Source: Blastocatellia bacterium (GTDB lineage: Bacteria > Acidobacteriota > Blastocatellia > RBC074). From it: a DNA stretch of 64,000 nucleotides. Shown in pieces: positions 7,421-17,539 of this stretch. Each line of letters begins with the position of its first letter. Within the stretch, counting starts at the first letter, position 1. The notes under the pieces were generated by a model, which did no database searches, had not been told where the DNA came from, and saw only the letters and a program-made list of their open reading frames with translations. A program made the translations under genes and the position numbers. Where the stretch lies: assembly GCA_016789725.1 (NCBI GenBank), contig JAEUQN010000009.1, positions 1-64,000 of the forward strand. Direction: 5' to 3'.

Positions 7421-9559
7421 ATGGCATCCAGAAGTAGTAAAAAACAAAGAAGCATCACCGGTCGGCACATTTTTATTGCGTGTCTCTTTGTGGCCTGGAT
7501 GGGGGTGATCATTTGGCGACTGGCATATTTGCAGATTGCCCGACACGAAGAGTTGGCCGAAAAATCGGCGCGGCAAAGGCAGGAAACACAAACGATCACT
7601 GCTGTGCGCGGCACGATTGTGGATCGGAACAATGCTGTGCTGGTCACCAGTATCGAAACCGATTCGGTGATGGCGGATTTGTATCAAATCAAGGACAACA
7701 TCAAAGCTGAGATCATAAAAACTTTGGCACCTCCGTTACGGACGACCGAAGCCGCACTCGCCAGCAAACTGAACTCCGGGAATAAAGCACCGGTTTTAGG
7801 TGCGAAACTGGATTGGGAAGCTGCTGACCAGATTCGGAAAGCTATCGAAGCCAATAAACTCACGGGGGTGAAGGTGCTGCGCGATACACAACGCCACTAC
7901 CCCAATGGCTCGCTGGCTGCGCATATCCTTGGAACTGTAAACGCAGAAGAAAAAGGCGTTTCTGGTTTGGAGATGCGCCTGGACAAATTTTTGCGTGGGC
8001 AAGACGGGAAACTAGAGTTTGAAAAAGATGCAGTGGGGCGAGCATATTCACAAGAAGAACGCGCTGCCCTGGCAGGCGGACGCATCGTCACAACACTCGA
8101 TATTGTCCTGCAACACAAAGTCGAACAAGCGCTCGCACAAGCACTGGAAGAAACCAAAGCCGATAGTATCAGCGCGATTGTGATGGACCCGGCGACAGGT
8201 GATGTTCTGGCAATGGCAAATGCGCCGACCTTTGAACCAACCGCTCGTTGGCAAGGCACTGAGCAGGAAAAAATCGTCCGCCGCAACCGCGCCATTGTGG
8301 ATGTGTACGAACCTGGCTCTGTGATGAAAATGGTGACGTACTCTGCGGTGATTGAAGAAGGCCTGGCAAGCCCTGACGATAAAATTAATTGTCGCGGGCC
8401 GTATATGAATGGGCCGCATCCTATCTCGGATACACATTCTTATGGTGATTTAACTGTCCGGGATGCGTTGGCCAAATCGTCGAATGTTGGCACGATTCGG
8501 CTTGCACTACGCCTGGGGAAGGATCGGTTTGCTGATTACGTGACGCGCTTTGGCTTCGGACAAAAAACCGGCGTTGATTTGCCGGCAGAAGAAATTGGTT
8601 TGGTACGGAAGGCGGAAAATTACGAGCCGACTTCATTGCCGTCTATGTCTATCGGGTACAGCGTCGGTGTGACGGCAATTCAGGCTGTTTCTGCGATGGC
8701 TTCGATTGCCAATCGTGGTTTATGGGTGCAACCGCACATCTTGAAAAAGATTGTCTCCGCCGATGCAAGCCAGCGCGTGCTGTATGAATTCGAGCCGAAA
8801 ACCCGACGTGTCTTGCGCGAAGAAACGGCGGATGTGATCAAAAGCATGTTGGCCGGAGTCGTTGAACATGGAACTGCGCGCAATGCCATTCAACTGGCGA
8901 GTTACACCGCAGCAGGCAAGACCGGAACCGCAAAAAAAGTTGTCAATGGACGCTATTCAGATTCGGCTTACAACGCTTCGTTTGCAGGGTTTGTTCCGGC
9001 CACGAATCCGCGCTTTGCCATTATCGTTGTACTCGACACCCCGAAAGGTGCGCATCAAGGCGGTCAGGTCGCCGCGCCAATCTTCAATCAAATTGCGCAA
9101 GCAGCTTTGGGGGATTATGGCGTGTTGCCTGACGTGGATGAATTCCGGCAAAAAATGGTGGCGACGGAAGATGATCTGCGTGCGAAGCCTGCCAAACAAC
9201 CAGATGCTGCGCTGACGGCAATCAAGGCTGTAGCCGCACCTGTGTCATCTACATCGCCGACACCGAAGGCGAGCGTGAAACCGACCGCAACGCCAGTGTC
9301 AGCAAAAGCCAAAGCGACGCCGACTCCCAAAGCGACGCCGATTTTGAAATTGCCTGTTGCCAAATCATCGGTTCGCGTTGAAGCCGCAACAAAACCGGAA
9401 CCGGCGAAGTCATCCAATGCACCGAACGTCATCGGGCGTAGCCTGCGTGAAGTGGCAAGTCTGTGCAGTCAGGCGGGTTTGAAATTGAAAGCAGTCGGCT
9501 CCGGCGTGGCGAAAAGCCAGCGCCGCGTCGGCGACACATTGATCGTTGAATTTCGCTAG
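7421..9559 (+). CDS. ftsI: Septal peptidoglycan transpeptidase (PBP2/3 family) with PASTA domain
   Basis: A 712-residue class B penicillin-binding protein that cross-links septal peptidoglycan with FtsW. An N-terminal membrane helix (about 13-32) is followed by the PBP dimerisation domain and the transpeptidase domain. The active-site serine motif SxxK appears in EPGSVMKMV (about 299-307), SxN in KSSNVG (about 354), and KTGTA (about 500). A Pro/Ala/Thr/Lys-rich linker (about 590-665) leads to one C-terminal PASTA-like domain starting NVIGRSLREVASLCSQAGL. PASTA on the division PBP is known from SpoVD/PBP2x-like proteins. It lies between ftsL and murE. Confidence 0.94.
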   Translation: MASRSSKKQRSITGRHIFIACLFVAWMGVIIWRLAYLQIARHEELAEKSARQRQETQTITAVRGTIVDRNNAVLVTSIETDSVMADLYQIKDNIKAEIIKTLAPPLRTTEAALASKLNSGNKAPVLGAKLDWEAADQIRKAIEANKLTGVKVLRDTQRHYPNGSLAAHILGTVNAEEKGVSGLEMRLDKFLRGQDGKLEFEKDAVGRAYSQEERAALAGGRIVTTLDIVLQHKVEQALAQALEETKADSISAIVMDPATGDVLAMANAPTFEPTARWQGTEQEKIVRRNRAIVDVYEPGSVMKMVTYSAVIEEGLASPDDKINCRGPYMNGPHPISDTHSYGDLTVRDALAKSSNVGTIRLALRLGKDRFADYVTRFGFGQKTGVDLPAEEIGLVRKAENYEPTSLPSMSIGYSVGVTAIQAVSAMASIANRGLWVQPHILKKIVSADASQRVLYEFEPKTRRVLREETADVIKSMLAGVVEHGTARNAIQLASYTAAGKTGTAKKVVNGRYSDSAYNASFAGFVPATNPRFAIIVVLDTPKGAHQGGQVAAPIFNQIAQAALGDYGVLPDVDEFRQKMVATEDDLRAKPAKQPDAALTAIKAVAAPVSSTSPTPKASVKPTATPVSAKAKATPTPKATPILKLPVAKSSVRVEAATKPEPAKSSNAPNVIGRSLREVASLCSQAGLKLKAVGSGVAKSQRRVGDTLIVEFR

Positions 9560-9592
9560 TTTCTTGTGGTGAACCGTCAGGGATTAGTTGCG

Positions 9593-11143
9593 ATGCAACT
9601 GATCACCGACCACCGACCACCGACCACTATGGTTTTACTGAGTGACATCGCGCGTGAACTAAATGCGCAGGCCAGCGGCGAAGGGCTAAGCGCCTCAGTT
9701 GGTGTCAACGTTGCCGCAGTTCATTCGCCCGATGGTTCTGTCGTCACTCACGATTCGCGCCGCGTTGTGCCGGGGGGCATATTCGTAGCCATCAAGGGCG
9801 CATCAACTGACGGAAACAACTTCGTCAATCAGGCTACGCAACGCGGCGCGCTCGCCATTATTTCCGATAACCCGCGTCCCGCTAATTTTCATGGCGCGTG
9901 GTTACAGGTTGCGGATGCGCGTGCTTCACTGGCGCGCACCGCAGCCCTTGTTTACGGGCATCCTTCACGCTCCTTGAAATTGGTCGGCATCACCGGCACG
10001 AACGGTAAAACGACGACGGCGCATTTGTGCGAATCCATTTTTCGAGCTGCCGGAGCCCTGCCTGCAATGATGGGAACCATCGCGCACCGCATCGGCGATC
10101 ACGAAGAAGTCGCGGCTCATACGACGCCCGAAGCTTCCGAGATTCAAGCGTTCCTGCATCGCGCCGTCGAAGCCAAAGTGAAATATGCCGTGATGGAAGT
10201 GTCATCTATCGCGTTGGATTTGCACCGCGCCGATTGTTTGGAATTTGCGGTCGCGGCATTCACGAATTTGACGCAAGACCATTTGGATTATCACGGCACG
10301 ATGGAAGCGTATGCGGCAGCGAAACGGAAGCTGTTTGAAATGACCAATAGTTACGCAGTCGTCAATATTGATGATGCGTTTGGCGCAACGTTGCCGCAAG
10401 CAACCCGCGCACAGGTACTGAGTTATGCGATTGATCGAGGTGCTGATCTTACCCCTGATAAAACTGATTTTGGCATTGCTGGGCTGTCTTTCACGGCTCG
10501 CACTCCTGTCGGTGCAATCGAAATTCGCTCGCCTCTCGTCGGGCGTCCGCACGCTTACAACATCCTGTGCGCAGTGGGCATCGGCATCGCGCTTGGCATT
10601 GAAACCGAAGCAATCGCGCGTGGCATCAACGCCAGTCACGGCGCGGCTGGCCGATTTGAATGCGCCTCCGACGCGAGCGATGACATCACTGTCGTAGTGG
10701 ATTACGCACACACGCCCGACGCGCTCGTGAACGTTTTGAAAATTGCGCGCGATGCGGCGAAGGCAAGCGGAGGCCGCGTCATTACAGTGTTTGGTTGCGG
10801 TGGCGACAGAGATAAAACCAAACGCCCGTTGATGGGCGAAGACGCTGCAAAGATGAGCGAGGTTGTGATTGCCACGTCTGACAATCCACGCAGCGAGGAC
10901 CCGGAAGCAATTCTGGCCGACATCGAAGTCGGATTGAAACGCGCGAACGGAACTTATGAATTGATCGTGGATCGGCGCACGGCTATTACAAAAGCCATTA
11001 CCGAAGCCACACCAAATGATGTGATTGTGATCGCTGGCAAGGGCCACGAGGATTACCAAATCTTAGCCAGCGGCAAAATTCACTTTGATGACCGTGAAGT
11101 AGCACGGGAAGCACTTGAACTAAGGAGGGGCGCTGCGAAGTAA
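9593..11143 (+). CDS. murE: UDP-MurNAc-tripeptide synthetase, meso-DAP-adding MurE
   Basis: A cytoplasmic Mur ligase that adds the third residue to UDP-MurNAc-L-Ala-D-Glu using ATP. The P-loop [12 protein letters not shown] lies in the first third and the UDP-binding N-domain carries [16 protein letters not shown]. The DNPR motif (in [13 protein letters not shown]) is the marker for meso-diaminopimelate rather than lysine, so Gram-negative-type peptidoglycan is expected. ATG at 9593 is chosen because AGGGA lies nine bases upstream, giving 516 residues. GTG 9566 and ATG 9629 are alternatives. With 9593 the heptamer array at 9602-9629 is translated as a short N-terminal extension; with 9629 it would be leader. 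Confidence 0.93.
   Translation: MQLITDHRPPTTMVLLSDIARELNAQASGEGLSASVGVNVAAVHSPDGSVVTHDSRRVVPGGIFVAIKGASTDGNNFVNQATQRGALAIISDNPRPANFHGAWLQVADARASLARTAALVYGHPSRSLKLVGITGTNGKTTTAHLCESIFRAAGALPAMMGTIAHRIGDHEEVAAHTTPEASEIQAFLHRAVEAKVKYAVMEVSSIALDLHRADCLEFAVAAFTNLTQDHLDYHGTMEAYAAAKRKLFEMTNSYAVVNIDDAFGATLPQATRAQVLSYAIDRGADLTPDKTDFGIAGLSFTARTPVGAIEIRSPLVGRPHAYNILCAVGIGIALGIETEAIARGINASHGAAGRFECASDASDDITVVVDYAHTPDALVNVLKIARDAAKASGGRVITVFGCGGDRDKTKRPLMGEDAAKMSEVVIATSDNPRSEDPEAILADIEVGLKRANGTYELIVDRRTAITKAITEATPNDVIVIAGKGHEDYQILASGKIHFDDREVAREALELRRGAAK
9602..9629 (+). repeat. Heptamer array, ACCACCG type, at the ftsI/murE junction
   Basis: Four exact-phase 7-mers: ATCACCG, ACCACCG, ACCACCG, ACCACTA. 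The last one overlaps a candidate murE ATG at 9629. No inverted partner was seen nearby. Confidence 0.75.
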
Positions 11144-11247
11144 GAGGAATTAGCACGTCATTGGACTCATACGGGGTGAGTCACAGGTTGTTCACACAGA
11201 GGCGATCCAAAACCTGACAATACGTGCTAATTCCTGTTCCTTCGCAG
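11133..11247. repeat. Long inverted repeat between murE and murF
   Basis: Two 26-bp arms, 11133-11158 and 11222-11247, match as reverse complements at 24 of 26 positions around a 63-bp loop. The left arm begins CTGCGAAG inside the last codons of murE and covers its stop. The loop holds a further short pairing (AGGTT with AACCT). It could fold in RNA as one large hairpin inside the mur operon. No U-run follows, so an ordinary terminator is unlikely. Confidence 0.85.
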
Positions 11248-11256
11248 TGAACAAAA

Positions 11257-12687
11257 ATGCAGTTAAGCGAAATCGCAACGCTCTGTGGTGCTACGCATCG
11301 CCTGAATCCGGCGATAGCTGAAACTGTGCCCACAGGCTTTGCGATTGATTCGCGCGCAGTGAAGCCCGGTGAAGTCTTCGTTGCGATTCCCGGCGAGCGC
11401 GTGGACGGGCATCAATTCGTTGCTGAAGTTTTGGACCAAGGTGCGCTGGCGGCATTGGTTGTGCATCATCGCTTGCCGTTTGCGAAAACGTTAGCGCCGT
11501 ACACAGACCGTTTGCTGTTTGTGACCGACACGGCGTGCGCGTTTCAGCAAATGGCGCAGAAGATTTTGACTGCGTGGAATAAGCCAATTGTGGCTGTGAC
11601 TGGCAGCGCAGGCAAAACGACGATGAAGGATTTGACGGCGCATGTGTTGGAAGGTGTTACCTCAAAAGGCTTCAAATCGCTCGGTAATTTGAACACGAGC
11701 TATGGATTACCCCTCACAGTCGGTCGGATGATTTCGGCAGGCGCTGATCCACGAGATTTTGATCTCGCCGTGTTGGAATTCGGCATGAGTTCTTACGGTG
11801 AAATCAAACGCCTGACCGAAATCGCTCCGCCGACGGCTGCCATTGTTGGCAATGTCGGAACGGCGCACATTGAGTTCTTCGGCAATAGTGACGGCATCGC
11901 TGAAGCCAAAGCCGAAATCGTGGACGGCCTGCAACCAGGCGGCTTGGCGATTCTGAACGCGGATGATCCCCGCGTGAGCAAGATGCGTGAGCGCCGCAGC
12001 GATATTTCGATTTTGACCTTTGGCATTGACGCCGACGCTGATGTTCGAGCCGTCAGCATCAACAATGACACCCTGGGCGCGACAAGCTTTGAGTTGCGCA
12101 CGCCGCGTGGTGACGTTTCGGTAAATTTGCCATTACTAGGTAAGCACAACGTGTACAACGCGCTGGCCGCTGCCGCCGCCGGTCATCATTTCGGAATGAG
12201 CGCCAGACAGATCGCGCGGCAGCTTAAAACCGCCGCGCCGTCAAAGATGCGCGGCGAACTCATCAAATTCGCTAACGGTGTGACCGTGATTGATGATTCG
12301 TACAACTCAAATCCACCGGCTTTGATTCAGGCTGTGCAAGCGATGGCGAACGCGAAAGGTTTCGTGCGTCGCATCGTTGTCGCTGGCGAAATGCTGGAAC
12401 TGGGTGAGCAGGGCGCGAGCCTACATCGCAGTTGCGGACAACAGATTGCAGACGCCGGGATTCAGCGTGTGATCGGTGTGCGCGGTTTGTCCAGGTATTT
12501 AGTCGCAGGCGCAATGGACGCGGGTGTGCGCGACTCCACGTTTTGCGAAACACCGGAACAAGCTGCCGAACAATTGCTCGGTGAATTACAGGCGGGCGAT
12601 TTGGTGCTGGTCAAAGGCTCGCGTGGTGTGCGCACTGAGCGTGTGGTCGAGCGACTGAAAGCGGCATTAGGAGGAAATGAGCAATGA
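11257..12687 (+). CDS. murF: UDP-MurNAc-tripeptide:D-Ala-D-Ala ligase MurF
   Basis: A 476-residue Mur ligase that attaches D-Ala-D-Ala to the UDP-MurNAc-tripeptide, completing the cytoplasmic pentapeptide. The N-domain carries [19 protein letters not shown] (about residues 28-46). The P-loop [12 protein letters not shown] is near 112-123 and [11 protein letters not shown] near 200. DDSYNSNP, a MurF signature in the ATP-binding to C-terminal region, is near 346. It follows murE after the large inverted repeat and overlaps the first possible mraY start. No clear ribosome site precedes ATG 11257, so translation may depend on coupling or on the preceding RNA structure. Confidence 0.95.
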   Translation: MQLSEIATLCGATHRLNPAIAETVPTGFAIDSRAVKPGEVFVAIPGERVDGHQFVAEVLDQGALAALVVHHRLPFAKTLAPYTDRLLFVTDTACAFQQMAQKILTAWNKPIVAVTGSAGKTTMKDLTAHVLEGVTSKGFKSLGNLNTSYGLPLTVGRMISAGADPRDFDLAVLEFGMSSYGEIKRLTEIAPPTAAIVGNVGTAHIEFFGNSDGIAEAKAEIVDGLQPGGLAILNADDPRVSKMRERRSDISILTFGIDADADVRAVSINNDTLGATSFELRTPRGDVSVNLPLLGKHNVYNALAAAAAGHHFGMSARQIARQLKTAAPSKMRGELIKFANGVTVIDDSYNSNPPALIQAVQAMANAKGFVRRIVVAGEMLELGEQGASLHRSCGQQIADAGIQRVIGVRGLSRYLVAGAMDAGVRDSTFCETPEQAAEQLLGELQAGDLVLVKGSRGVRTERVVERLKAALGGNEQ

Positions 12688-12706
12688 GGGATCATTGCGC
12701 GGCATA

Positions 12707-13825
12707 ATGCTCTACTACTTATTCTACAAACTTTTGTTCGAGCAGTATGCACATGCCTACCCGGTGCTGAAGGCTTTCAATGTTTTCCAGTACGTCACAT
12801 TTCGCACGGCGTACGCGACGATCTCAGCGTTCTTAATCACCCTGGTGGTGGGTCCGTGGATGATTCGCAAATTGCGCGAATTCAAATTCGGGCAGGAAAT
12901 TCGAGAAGAAGGCCCGGCACATCACCAGGCCAAGAAAGGCACGCCCACGATGGGCGGCGTGCTTGTCATCGGTTCGGTCGTCGTCTCTGCGCTGTTATGG
13001 GCGGATTTGAAAAATCGGTATTTGTGGATTGCGCTGGTTGGCACCTTAGGCTTTTCGCTGGTTGGCTTTTTGGATGATTACATCAAGATCAAAAAGAAAC
13101 GAAGCCTGGGCTTAACCGGGCGACAAAAGCTGGTCGGGCAATTTGGAACAGCACTGATCGTGGGTCTGATGCTTAAGCAATTGACAAATTATAGCTGGGT
13201 GCTGAGTGTTCCGTTTTTCAAGGAATTTCAGCCTGTTTTGCCGTTCATTGTCTATCTGGGCTTCATCATGCTGTTCACTGTGTTTTGCTCGAATGCTGTG
13301 AATTTGACAGATGGATTGGATGGTCTGGCGATTAGTGTGACGGTGGTGGCGGCATCGGCCTTGACTGCATTGGTCTACGTCACTGGCCACGCAAAGTTTG
13401 CGGAATATCTGGATTTGGTGCGCAGCACGGGAACTGGTGAATTGACCATCTCGGAATTAACGATTGTCGGAGGTGCGTTGATCGGGGCGAGCCTGGGGTT
13501 TCTCTGGTTCAATGCACCGCCCGCCGAAGTTTTCATGGGGGATGTTGGTGCGCTTGGCATCGGCGGAGCCTTGGCAACAATCGCCGTCATCATCAAACAG
13601 GAAATCGTGCTCACTATCATTGGCGGCGTATTTATGATTGAGGCGTTATCCGTGATGATTCAGGTAGCGTCGTTCAAGTTGACGAAGAAACGGGTTTTCA
13701 AGATGTCGCCGCTGCATCATCACTTTGAATTATCGGGCTGGAAAGAATCGAAGATCGTCTTTCGCTTTTTGATCGCGTCGTTGCTCTTTGCATTGCTGGC
13801 GCTTTCGACGTTGAAGCTGAGGTAA
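12707..13825 (+). CDS. mraY: Phospho-N-acetylmuramoyl-pentapeptide transferase MraY
   Basis: An integral membrane enzyme of about ten helices that moves phospho-MurNAc-pentapeptide from UDP to undecaprenyl phosphate, forming lipid I. The catalytic signatures are visible: [11 protein letters not shown] with the Asp pair (about 123-133), [13 protein letters not shown] (about 200-212), and the cytoplasmic histidine motif [11 protein letters not shown] near the end. ATG 12707 ([10 protein letters not shown]) matches the family's usual start and gives 372 residues. An in-frame ATG at 12677 overlaps the end of murF and would add ten residues; AGGAGG lies too close to it for ideal spacing. Its stop overlaps the murD start. 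Confidence 0.95.
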   Translation: MLYYLFYKLLFEQYAHAYPVLKAFNVFQYVTFRTAYATISAFLITLVVGPWMIRKLREFKFGQEIREEGPAHHQAKKGTPTMGGVLVIGSVVVSALLWADLKNRYLWIALVGTLGFSLVGFLDDYIKIKKKRSLGLTGRQKLVGQFGTALIVGLMLKQLTNYSWVLSVPFFKEFQPVLPFIVYLGFIMLFTVFCSNAVNLTDGLDGLAISVTVVAASALTALVYVTGHAKFAEYLDLVRSTGTGELTISELTIVGGALIGASLGFLWFNAPPAEVFMGDVGALGIGGALATIAVIIKQEIVLTIIGGVFMIEALSVMIQVASFKLTKKRVFKMSPLHHHFELSGWKESKIVFRFLIASLLFALLALSTLKLR

Positions 13826-15174
13826 TGGAACTCGCAGGCAAAAAAACTCTGGTTGTTGGCCTTGGTAAAAGTGGCATCGCTGCTGCCGGGTTTTTGCGCG
13901 CACGCGGGGCACACGTGATCGCAAACGATGCGCAACCTGAAGAGAAAATTGCTGCCGCCGCGCAATTGAAAGAGCAGGGAATTGAACTGGTTGCTGGATC
14001 GCACCCCATCTCGCTTTTTGAAAATGTAGATTTGATTGTTGCCAGTCCCGGCGTGCCGCTTGCACTTGAATGCTTCCAGAGAGCCAAAACCGCAGGCGTA
14101 CCGATCATCAGCGAAATCGAATTGGCCGCGCGTTTCCTGCGGGGGCGATTGGTGGGCATCACCGGCTCCAACGGCAAGACGACAACCACGACCTTGATTG
14201 GTAAAGTGCTGAAGAACGCGGGCTTGCCCGCGCAAGTCGGCGGCAACATCGGCACACCCCTGATTTCATTGGTCGAAACGTCAAGTGACGATGGATTCAC
14301 CGTAATTGAACTCAGCAGTTTTCAATTGGAAGCGGTTGAATCGTTGCACTTGTTCGCTGCCGTCTTGCTGAACATCACACCGGATCATTTGGATCGTTAC
14401 GATTCGATGGATGCTTACGCCGCCGCCAAAGCCAACATCTTTCGCAATCAGACATCCGAAGATTTGGCCGTGCTGAATGCGGATGACACGCGCGTCGCAG
14501 CGATGACAACCAACGCGCACAAGACGTTTTTTAGCTGCAAACGTGAATTGGAAGAGGGCCTGTTCTTGCGCGGCGATGAAGTGGTTGCACGGGCGAATGG
14601 CGTTGAGAGAACTCTGATTTCACGCCCTGAAATTGGGATTCGCGGCGCGCACAATTTGGAAAACGTGATGGCCACGCTGGCGGTTGGTTTGGCCTGTGGC
14701 GCAGGACCGGATTCGATGCGTCACACGATTCATGAATTCAAAGGCGTCGAGCATCGTTTGGAATTTGTGGTCGAAATCAACGGCGTGAAGTTTTACAACG
14801 ACTCGAAGGCCACGAATGTAGATTCGACGATCAAGGCTCTCGAAGCTTTTGACAGCGGCGTGATCGTGATTTTAGGTGGCAAGGATAAGGGCGGGGATTA
14901 TGCGCCCCTCGTGCCGCTGATCCAATCGCGCTGCGAACACGTGATTTTGATTGGCGCTGCGGCGAACAAAATTGCTACGGCCTTGGAAAACACGAAGCCG
15001 TTGCAGCGCGCAACAACAATGCCCGATGCCGTCCGGCTTGGGTACGAATTGGCGAGAGCTGGCGATGTTGTTTTGCTCGCTCCCGCGTGTGCGAGCTTCG
15101 ATATGTTCGATAATTACGAACATCGCGGGCGAGTTTTCAAGGACGCTGTGCGGCAGTTGAGAATTGAACATTGA
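13825..15174 (+). CDS. murD: UDP-MurNAc-L-alanine:D-glutamate ligase MurD
   Basis: A 449-residue Mur ligase that adds D-glutamate to UDP-MurNAc-L-Ala. It opens with a Rossmann-type [15 protein letters not shown] (about residues 10-24). The ATP P-loop [15 protein letters not shown] is near 112-126, [10 protein letters not shown] near 185, and the C-terminal [11 protein letters not shown] near 347. The ATG shares a base with the mraY stop (TAATG), so the two are translationally coupled. The last codons and the stop fall inside an ATTGAGA-type heptamer array, so the C-terminal residues LRIEH are repeat-derived. Confidence 0.95.
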   Translation: MELAGKKTLVVGLGKSGIAAAGFLRARGAHVIANDAQPEEKIAAAAQLKEQGIELVAGSHPISLFENVDLIVASPGVPLALECFQRAKTAGVPIISEIELAARFLRGRLVGITGSNGKTTTTTLIGKVLKNAGLPAQVGGNIGTPLISLVETSSDDGFTVIELSSFQLEAVESLHLFAAVLLNITPDHLDRYDSMDAYAAAKANIFRNQTSEDLAVLNADDTRVAAMTTNAHKTFFSCKRELEEGLFLRGDEVVARANGVERTLISRPEIGIRGAHNLENVMATLAVGLACGAGPDSMRHTIHEFKGVEHRLEFVVEINGVKFYNDSKATNVDSTIKALEAFDSGVIVILGGKDKGGDYAPLVPLIQSRCEHVILIGAAANKIATALENTKPLQRATTMPDAVRLGYELARAGDVVLLAPACASFDMFDNYEHRGRVFKDAVRQLRIEH

Positions 15175-15216
15175 GAACCAGTAATGTGAAGCAAATGAGA
15201 ATTGCGAGTTGAGTAA
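15157..15216 (+). repeat. Heptamer arrays, TTGAGAA type, at the murD/ftsW junction
   Basis: The first array is TTGAGAA, TTGAACA, TTGAGAA (15157-15177) and contains the murD stop codon. A second looser array, AATGAGA, ATTGCGA, GTTGAGT, lies at 15195-15215 in the same orientation. The ftsW ATG follows ten bases later. Confidence 0.65.
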
Positions 15217-15225
15217 CACAAACGT

Positions 15226-16362
15226 ATGGCAGCGAAAACAACGAACAAATTGTTTGATGCAATCGAAGAAGCACAGTGGGACATGCTGCTGGCGTGTTCG
15301 GCTGTGGGCCTGGCGTTGTTTGGCTTGGTGATGGTTTACAGCGCATCAGGGGCCATCACAACCGACAAGTTTGGCGGCTCATTTCACTTTGTCTTTCGGC
15401 AAGCCGCGTGGGCCGTCGCAGGCATTGTGGCAATGCTGGTTCTGATGCGGATTGATTATCAACGCTATGCGTCACCGATGTTGATTTTACTATTGCTGGT
15501 CGTAAGTGTGGCGTTGTTGATTGCAGTGTTTTTCTTCAATCCGCGCAACGGCGCACGACGATGGATTGCGATAGGGCCGCTTTCCGGGCAACCGTCTGAA
15601 TTAGCTAAACTCGCATTCATCGCCTTTATGGCGTACTTCCTGACGCGACGAAACGAAGAGGGGGAACAAGGCAGCTTTCAGTCCACATTTTTGCCCGCTG
15701 TGGTTGTGGCCGGAATTCTGATGGCGTTGATCGTGAAAGAGCCTGACCTCGGCACCGCATTAATGATCGGCATTATTTTTGTTGTGATGATGTGGATTGG
15801 GCGCGTGCCAACGTGGCATTTGTTGTCATTAGCATTGCCTGTGATTCCAATCGGTTGGTACTTGCTCTGGCACGTGGGCTTTCGTCAAAAACGACTGCTG
15901 GCATTCTTGAATCCTGAATCCGATCCGCAAGGTGCGGGCTATCAGATTTTGCAATCACTCTATGCGGTTGGTTCGGGTGGATTGTCCGGCGCAGGCTTGG
16001 GCAGTGGCAAACAAAAGCTCGGTTATTTGCCCGAAGCGCGCACCGATTTCATCTTCGCCGTGATTGGCGAAGAGCTGGGTTTTATGGGCACCGTTTTAGT
16101 TGTGGTCGTTTTCGGTTTGTTGATGTGGCGTTGCCTCAAAGCTAGTTTTCGTGCGCCCGATCAGTTTGGACAATTGCTTGGCATCGGCCTAACAACGATG
16201 CTGATTGCACAGGCGTTTTTCAATATGAGCGTGGTGCTGAGCCTGGTGCCGACGAAAGGAATTCCGCTGCCGTTCGTGAGCGCAGGCGGATCGTCATTGC
16301 TGTTTGCATTAGCGGCAGTGGGCGTCTTGCTCAATATCTCAGAGCAAGCGAGGCAGGAATGA
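15226..16362 (+). CDS. ftsW: Peptidoglycan glycosyltransferase FtsW (SEDS family)
   Basis: A 378-residue polytopic SEDS protein with about ten membrane helices that polymerises lipid II at the septum with its partner FtsI. Visible family segments are VYSASGA in the first helix region, [21 protein letters not shown] (around residues 105-125), VKEPDLGTA (about 166-174), where the conserved acidic residue lies, and [13 protein letters not shown] near the C-terminus. It lies between murD and murG and overlaps murG by four bases. It is preceded by a heptamer array rather than a strong ribosome site. Confidence 0.94.
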   Translation: MAAKTTNKLFDAIEEAQWDMLLACSAVGLALFGLVMVYSASGAITTDKFGGSFHFVFRQAAWAVAGIVAMLVLMRIDYQRYASPMLILLLLVVSVALLIAVFFFNPRNGARRWIAIGPLSGQPSELAKLAFIAFMAYFLTRRNEEGEQGSFQSTFLPAVVVAGILMALIVKEPDLGTALMIGIIFVVMMWIGRVPTWHLLSLALPVIPIGWYLLWHVGFRQKRLLAFLNPESDPQGAGYQILQSLYAVGSGGLSGAGLGSGKQKLGYLPEARTDFIFAVIGEELGFMGTVLVVVVFGLLMWRCLKASFRAPDQFGQLLGIGLTTMLIAQAFFNMSVVLSLVPTKGIPLPFVSAGGSSLLFALAAVGVLLNISEQARQE

Positions 16363-17447
16363 GTAGCTCCGTCATCGGCTCTGTCATTATTGCGGGCGGT
16401 GGCACTGGCGGCCACATTTTTCCGGGCATTGCGATTGCGCAGGAGTTCAAGCGGCGCAATCCGAATTGCGAGATTGTTTTTGTTGGGACAGCGCGCGGAT
16501 TGGAAACCAAAATCGTCCCGCGCGAAGGCTTCAAGCTGGAGCTGATTGAAATTGCGGCATTGAAAGGTGTGAGCGTCATCAAGCGCATCAAGTCGCTGCT
16601 GATGTTGCCCAAAAGTTTTTTAGCCGTTCGTTCTTTGATTCAGAAATATAAACCTGACGTTGTGATCGGCGTGGGTGGTTATGCTTCGGGACCAATGCTG
16701 TTGATTGCCTCGCTAATGAATGTGCCAACGATGGTCGCAGAACAAAATGCGTTACCAGGCTTTACGAATCGTGTGTTGGCGCGGTTCGTCAAAGCGGCTG
16801 CCGTCTCGTTTGCCGAAGCGCAATCGTTCTTTCGTGGCAAGGCCGAAATCACCGGCAATCCAGTGCGCACGGAGTTTTTCAATGTACCCGCGCGAACACC
16901 GAGCAACGTCACAAACGTGTTGATTACCGGTGGCAGTCAGGGCGCGCGTGCTGTGAATGAAGCGTTCATCGCGGCTTTGCCGTTACTTGAAGCATATAAA
17001 GACAAACTGGCAATTGTGCATCAGACCGGCGAACTGGATTTTGAAAAGGTCAAAGCGGCTTATGCGAAATCGTCGTTGCAAGCAGAAGTAAAGCAGTTCA
17101 TTGAAAAGATTGTGGATGAATTTGCCAAAGCGGATTTGGTGATTTCACGCGCCGGCGCAACGACGGTGGCCGAACTCGCCGCAGCGAGTCGCCCTGCCGT
17201 GATGGTTCCGCTTCCGTGGGCGGCGGACGATCATCAACGCAAGAACGCTGAAGCGGTCGAACGAGCCGGAGCGGGCCGCATGATTTTGCAATCTGAATTG
17301 AGCGGCGAACGATTAGCAAGCGAATTGTTAGCTTTGATAAATGCCCCACAAACATTAGCTGCAATGAGTGCGGCGAGCAAAACGCTTGCACATCCTGATG
17401 CGGCGGCGAGAGTGGTGAATATCGCAGAAAGTATCGTGAAAAGATGA
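16359..17447 (+). CDS. murG: UDP-GlcNAc:undecaprenyl-PP-MurNAc-pentapeptide GlcNAc transferase MurG
   Basis: A 362-residue GT-B glycosyltransferase on the inner face of the membrane that converts lipid I to lipid II. The N-terminal glycine-rich loop [20 protein letters not shown] is at about residues 9-28. [12 protein letters not shown] (about 99-110), [13 protein letters not shown] (about 188-200) and the donor-site region [13 protein letters not shown] (about 263-275) follow. ATG 16359 overlaps the ftsW stop (ATGA), indicating coupling. The gene is followed by an imperfect inverted repeat before murC. Confidence 0.95.
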   Translation: MSSSVIGSVIIAGGGTGGHIFPGIAIAQEFKRRNPNCEIVFVGTARGLETKIVPREGFKLELIEIAALKGVSVIKRIKSLLMLPKSFLAVRSLIQKYKPDVVIGVGGYASGPMLLIASLMNVPTMVAEQNALPGFTNRVLARFVKAAAVSFAEAQSFFRGKAEITGNPVRTEFFNVPARTPSNVTNVLITGGSQGARAVNEAFIAALPLLEAYKDKLAIVHQTGELDFEKVKAAYAKSSLQAEVKQFIEKIVDEFAKADLVISRAGATTVAELAAASRPAVMVPLPWAADDHQRKNAEAVERAGAGRMILQSELSGERLASELLALINAPQTLAAMSAASKTLAHPDAAARVVNIAESIVKR

Positions 17448-17526
17448 ACCACAGAGCACAGCGGACACGGAGACAAAATAGCGATGACGATTTGTGATTT
17501 CTCTGCGCTTTGTGTTCTCTGTGGTT
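17447..17526. repeat. Inverted repeat with ACCACAGAG ends, murG/murC junction
   Basis: The outer ends are AACCACAGAG (17447-17457) and CTCTGTGGTT (17517-17526). Inside, related 7-bp units such as CACAGAG, CACAGCG and GACACGG run in one strand and their degenerate complements in the other. The element fills almost the whole gap between the murG stop and the murC ATG. Confidence 0.75.
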
Positions 17527-17539
17527 AAGAATTGATTTT

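Noticed and set aside
10202-11059. 285-residue open frame antisense to murE
   Set aside because: Same composition bias, no family resemblance, and complete overlap with well-conserved murE sequence.
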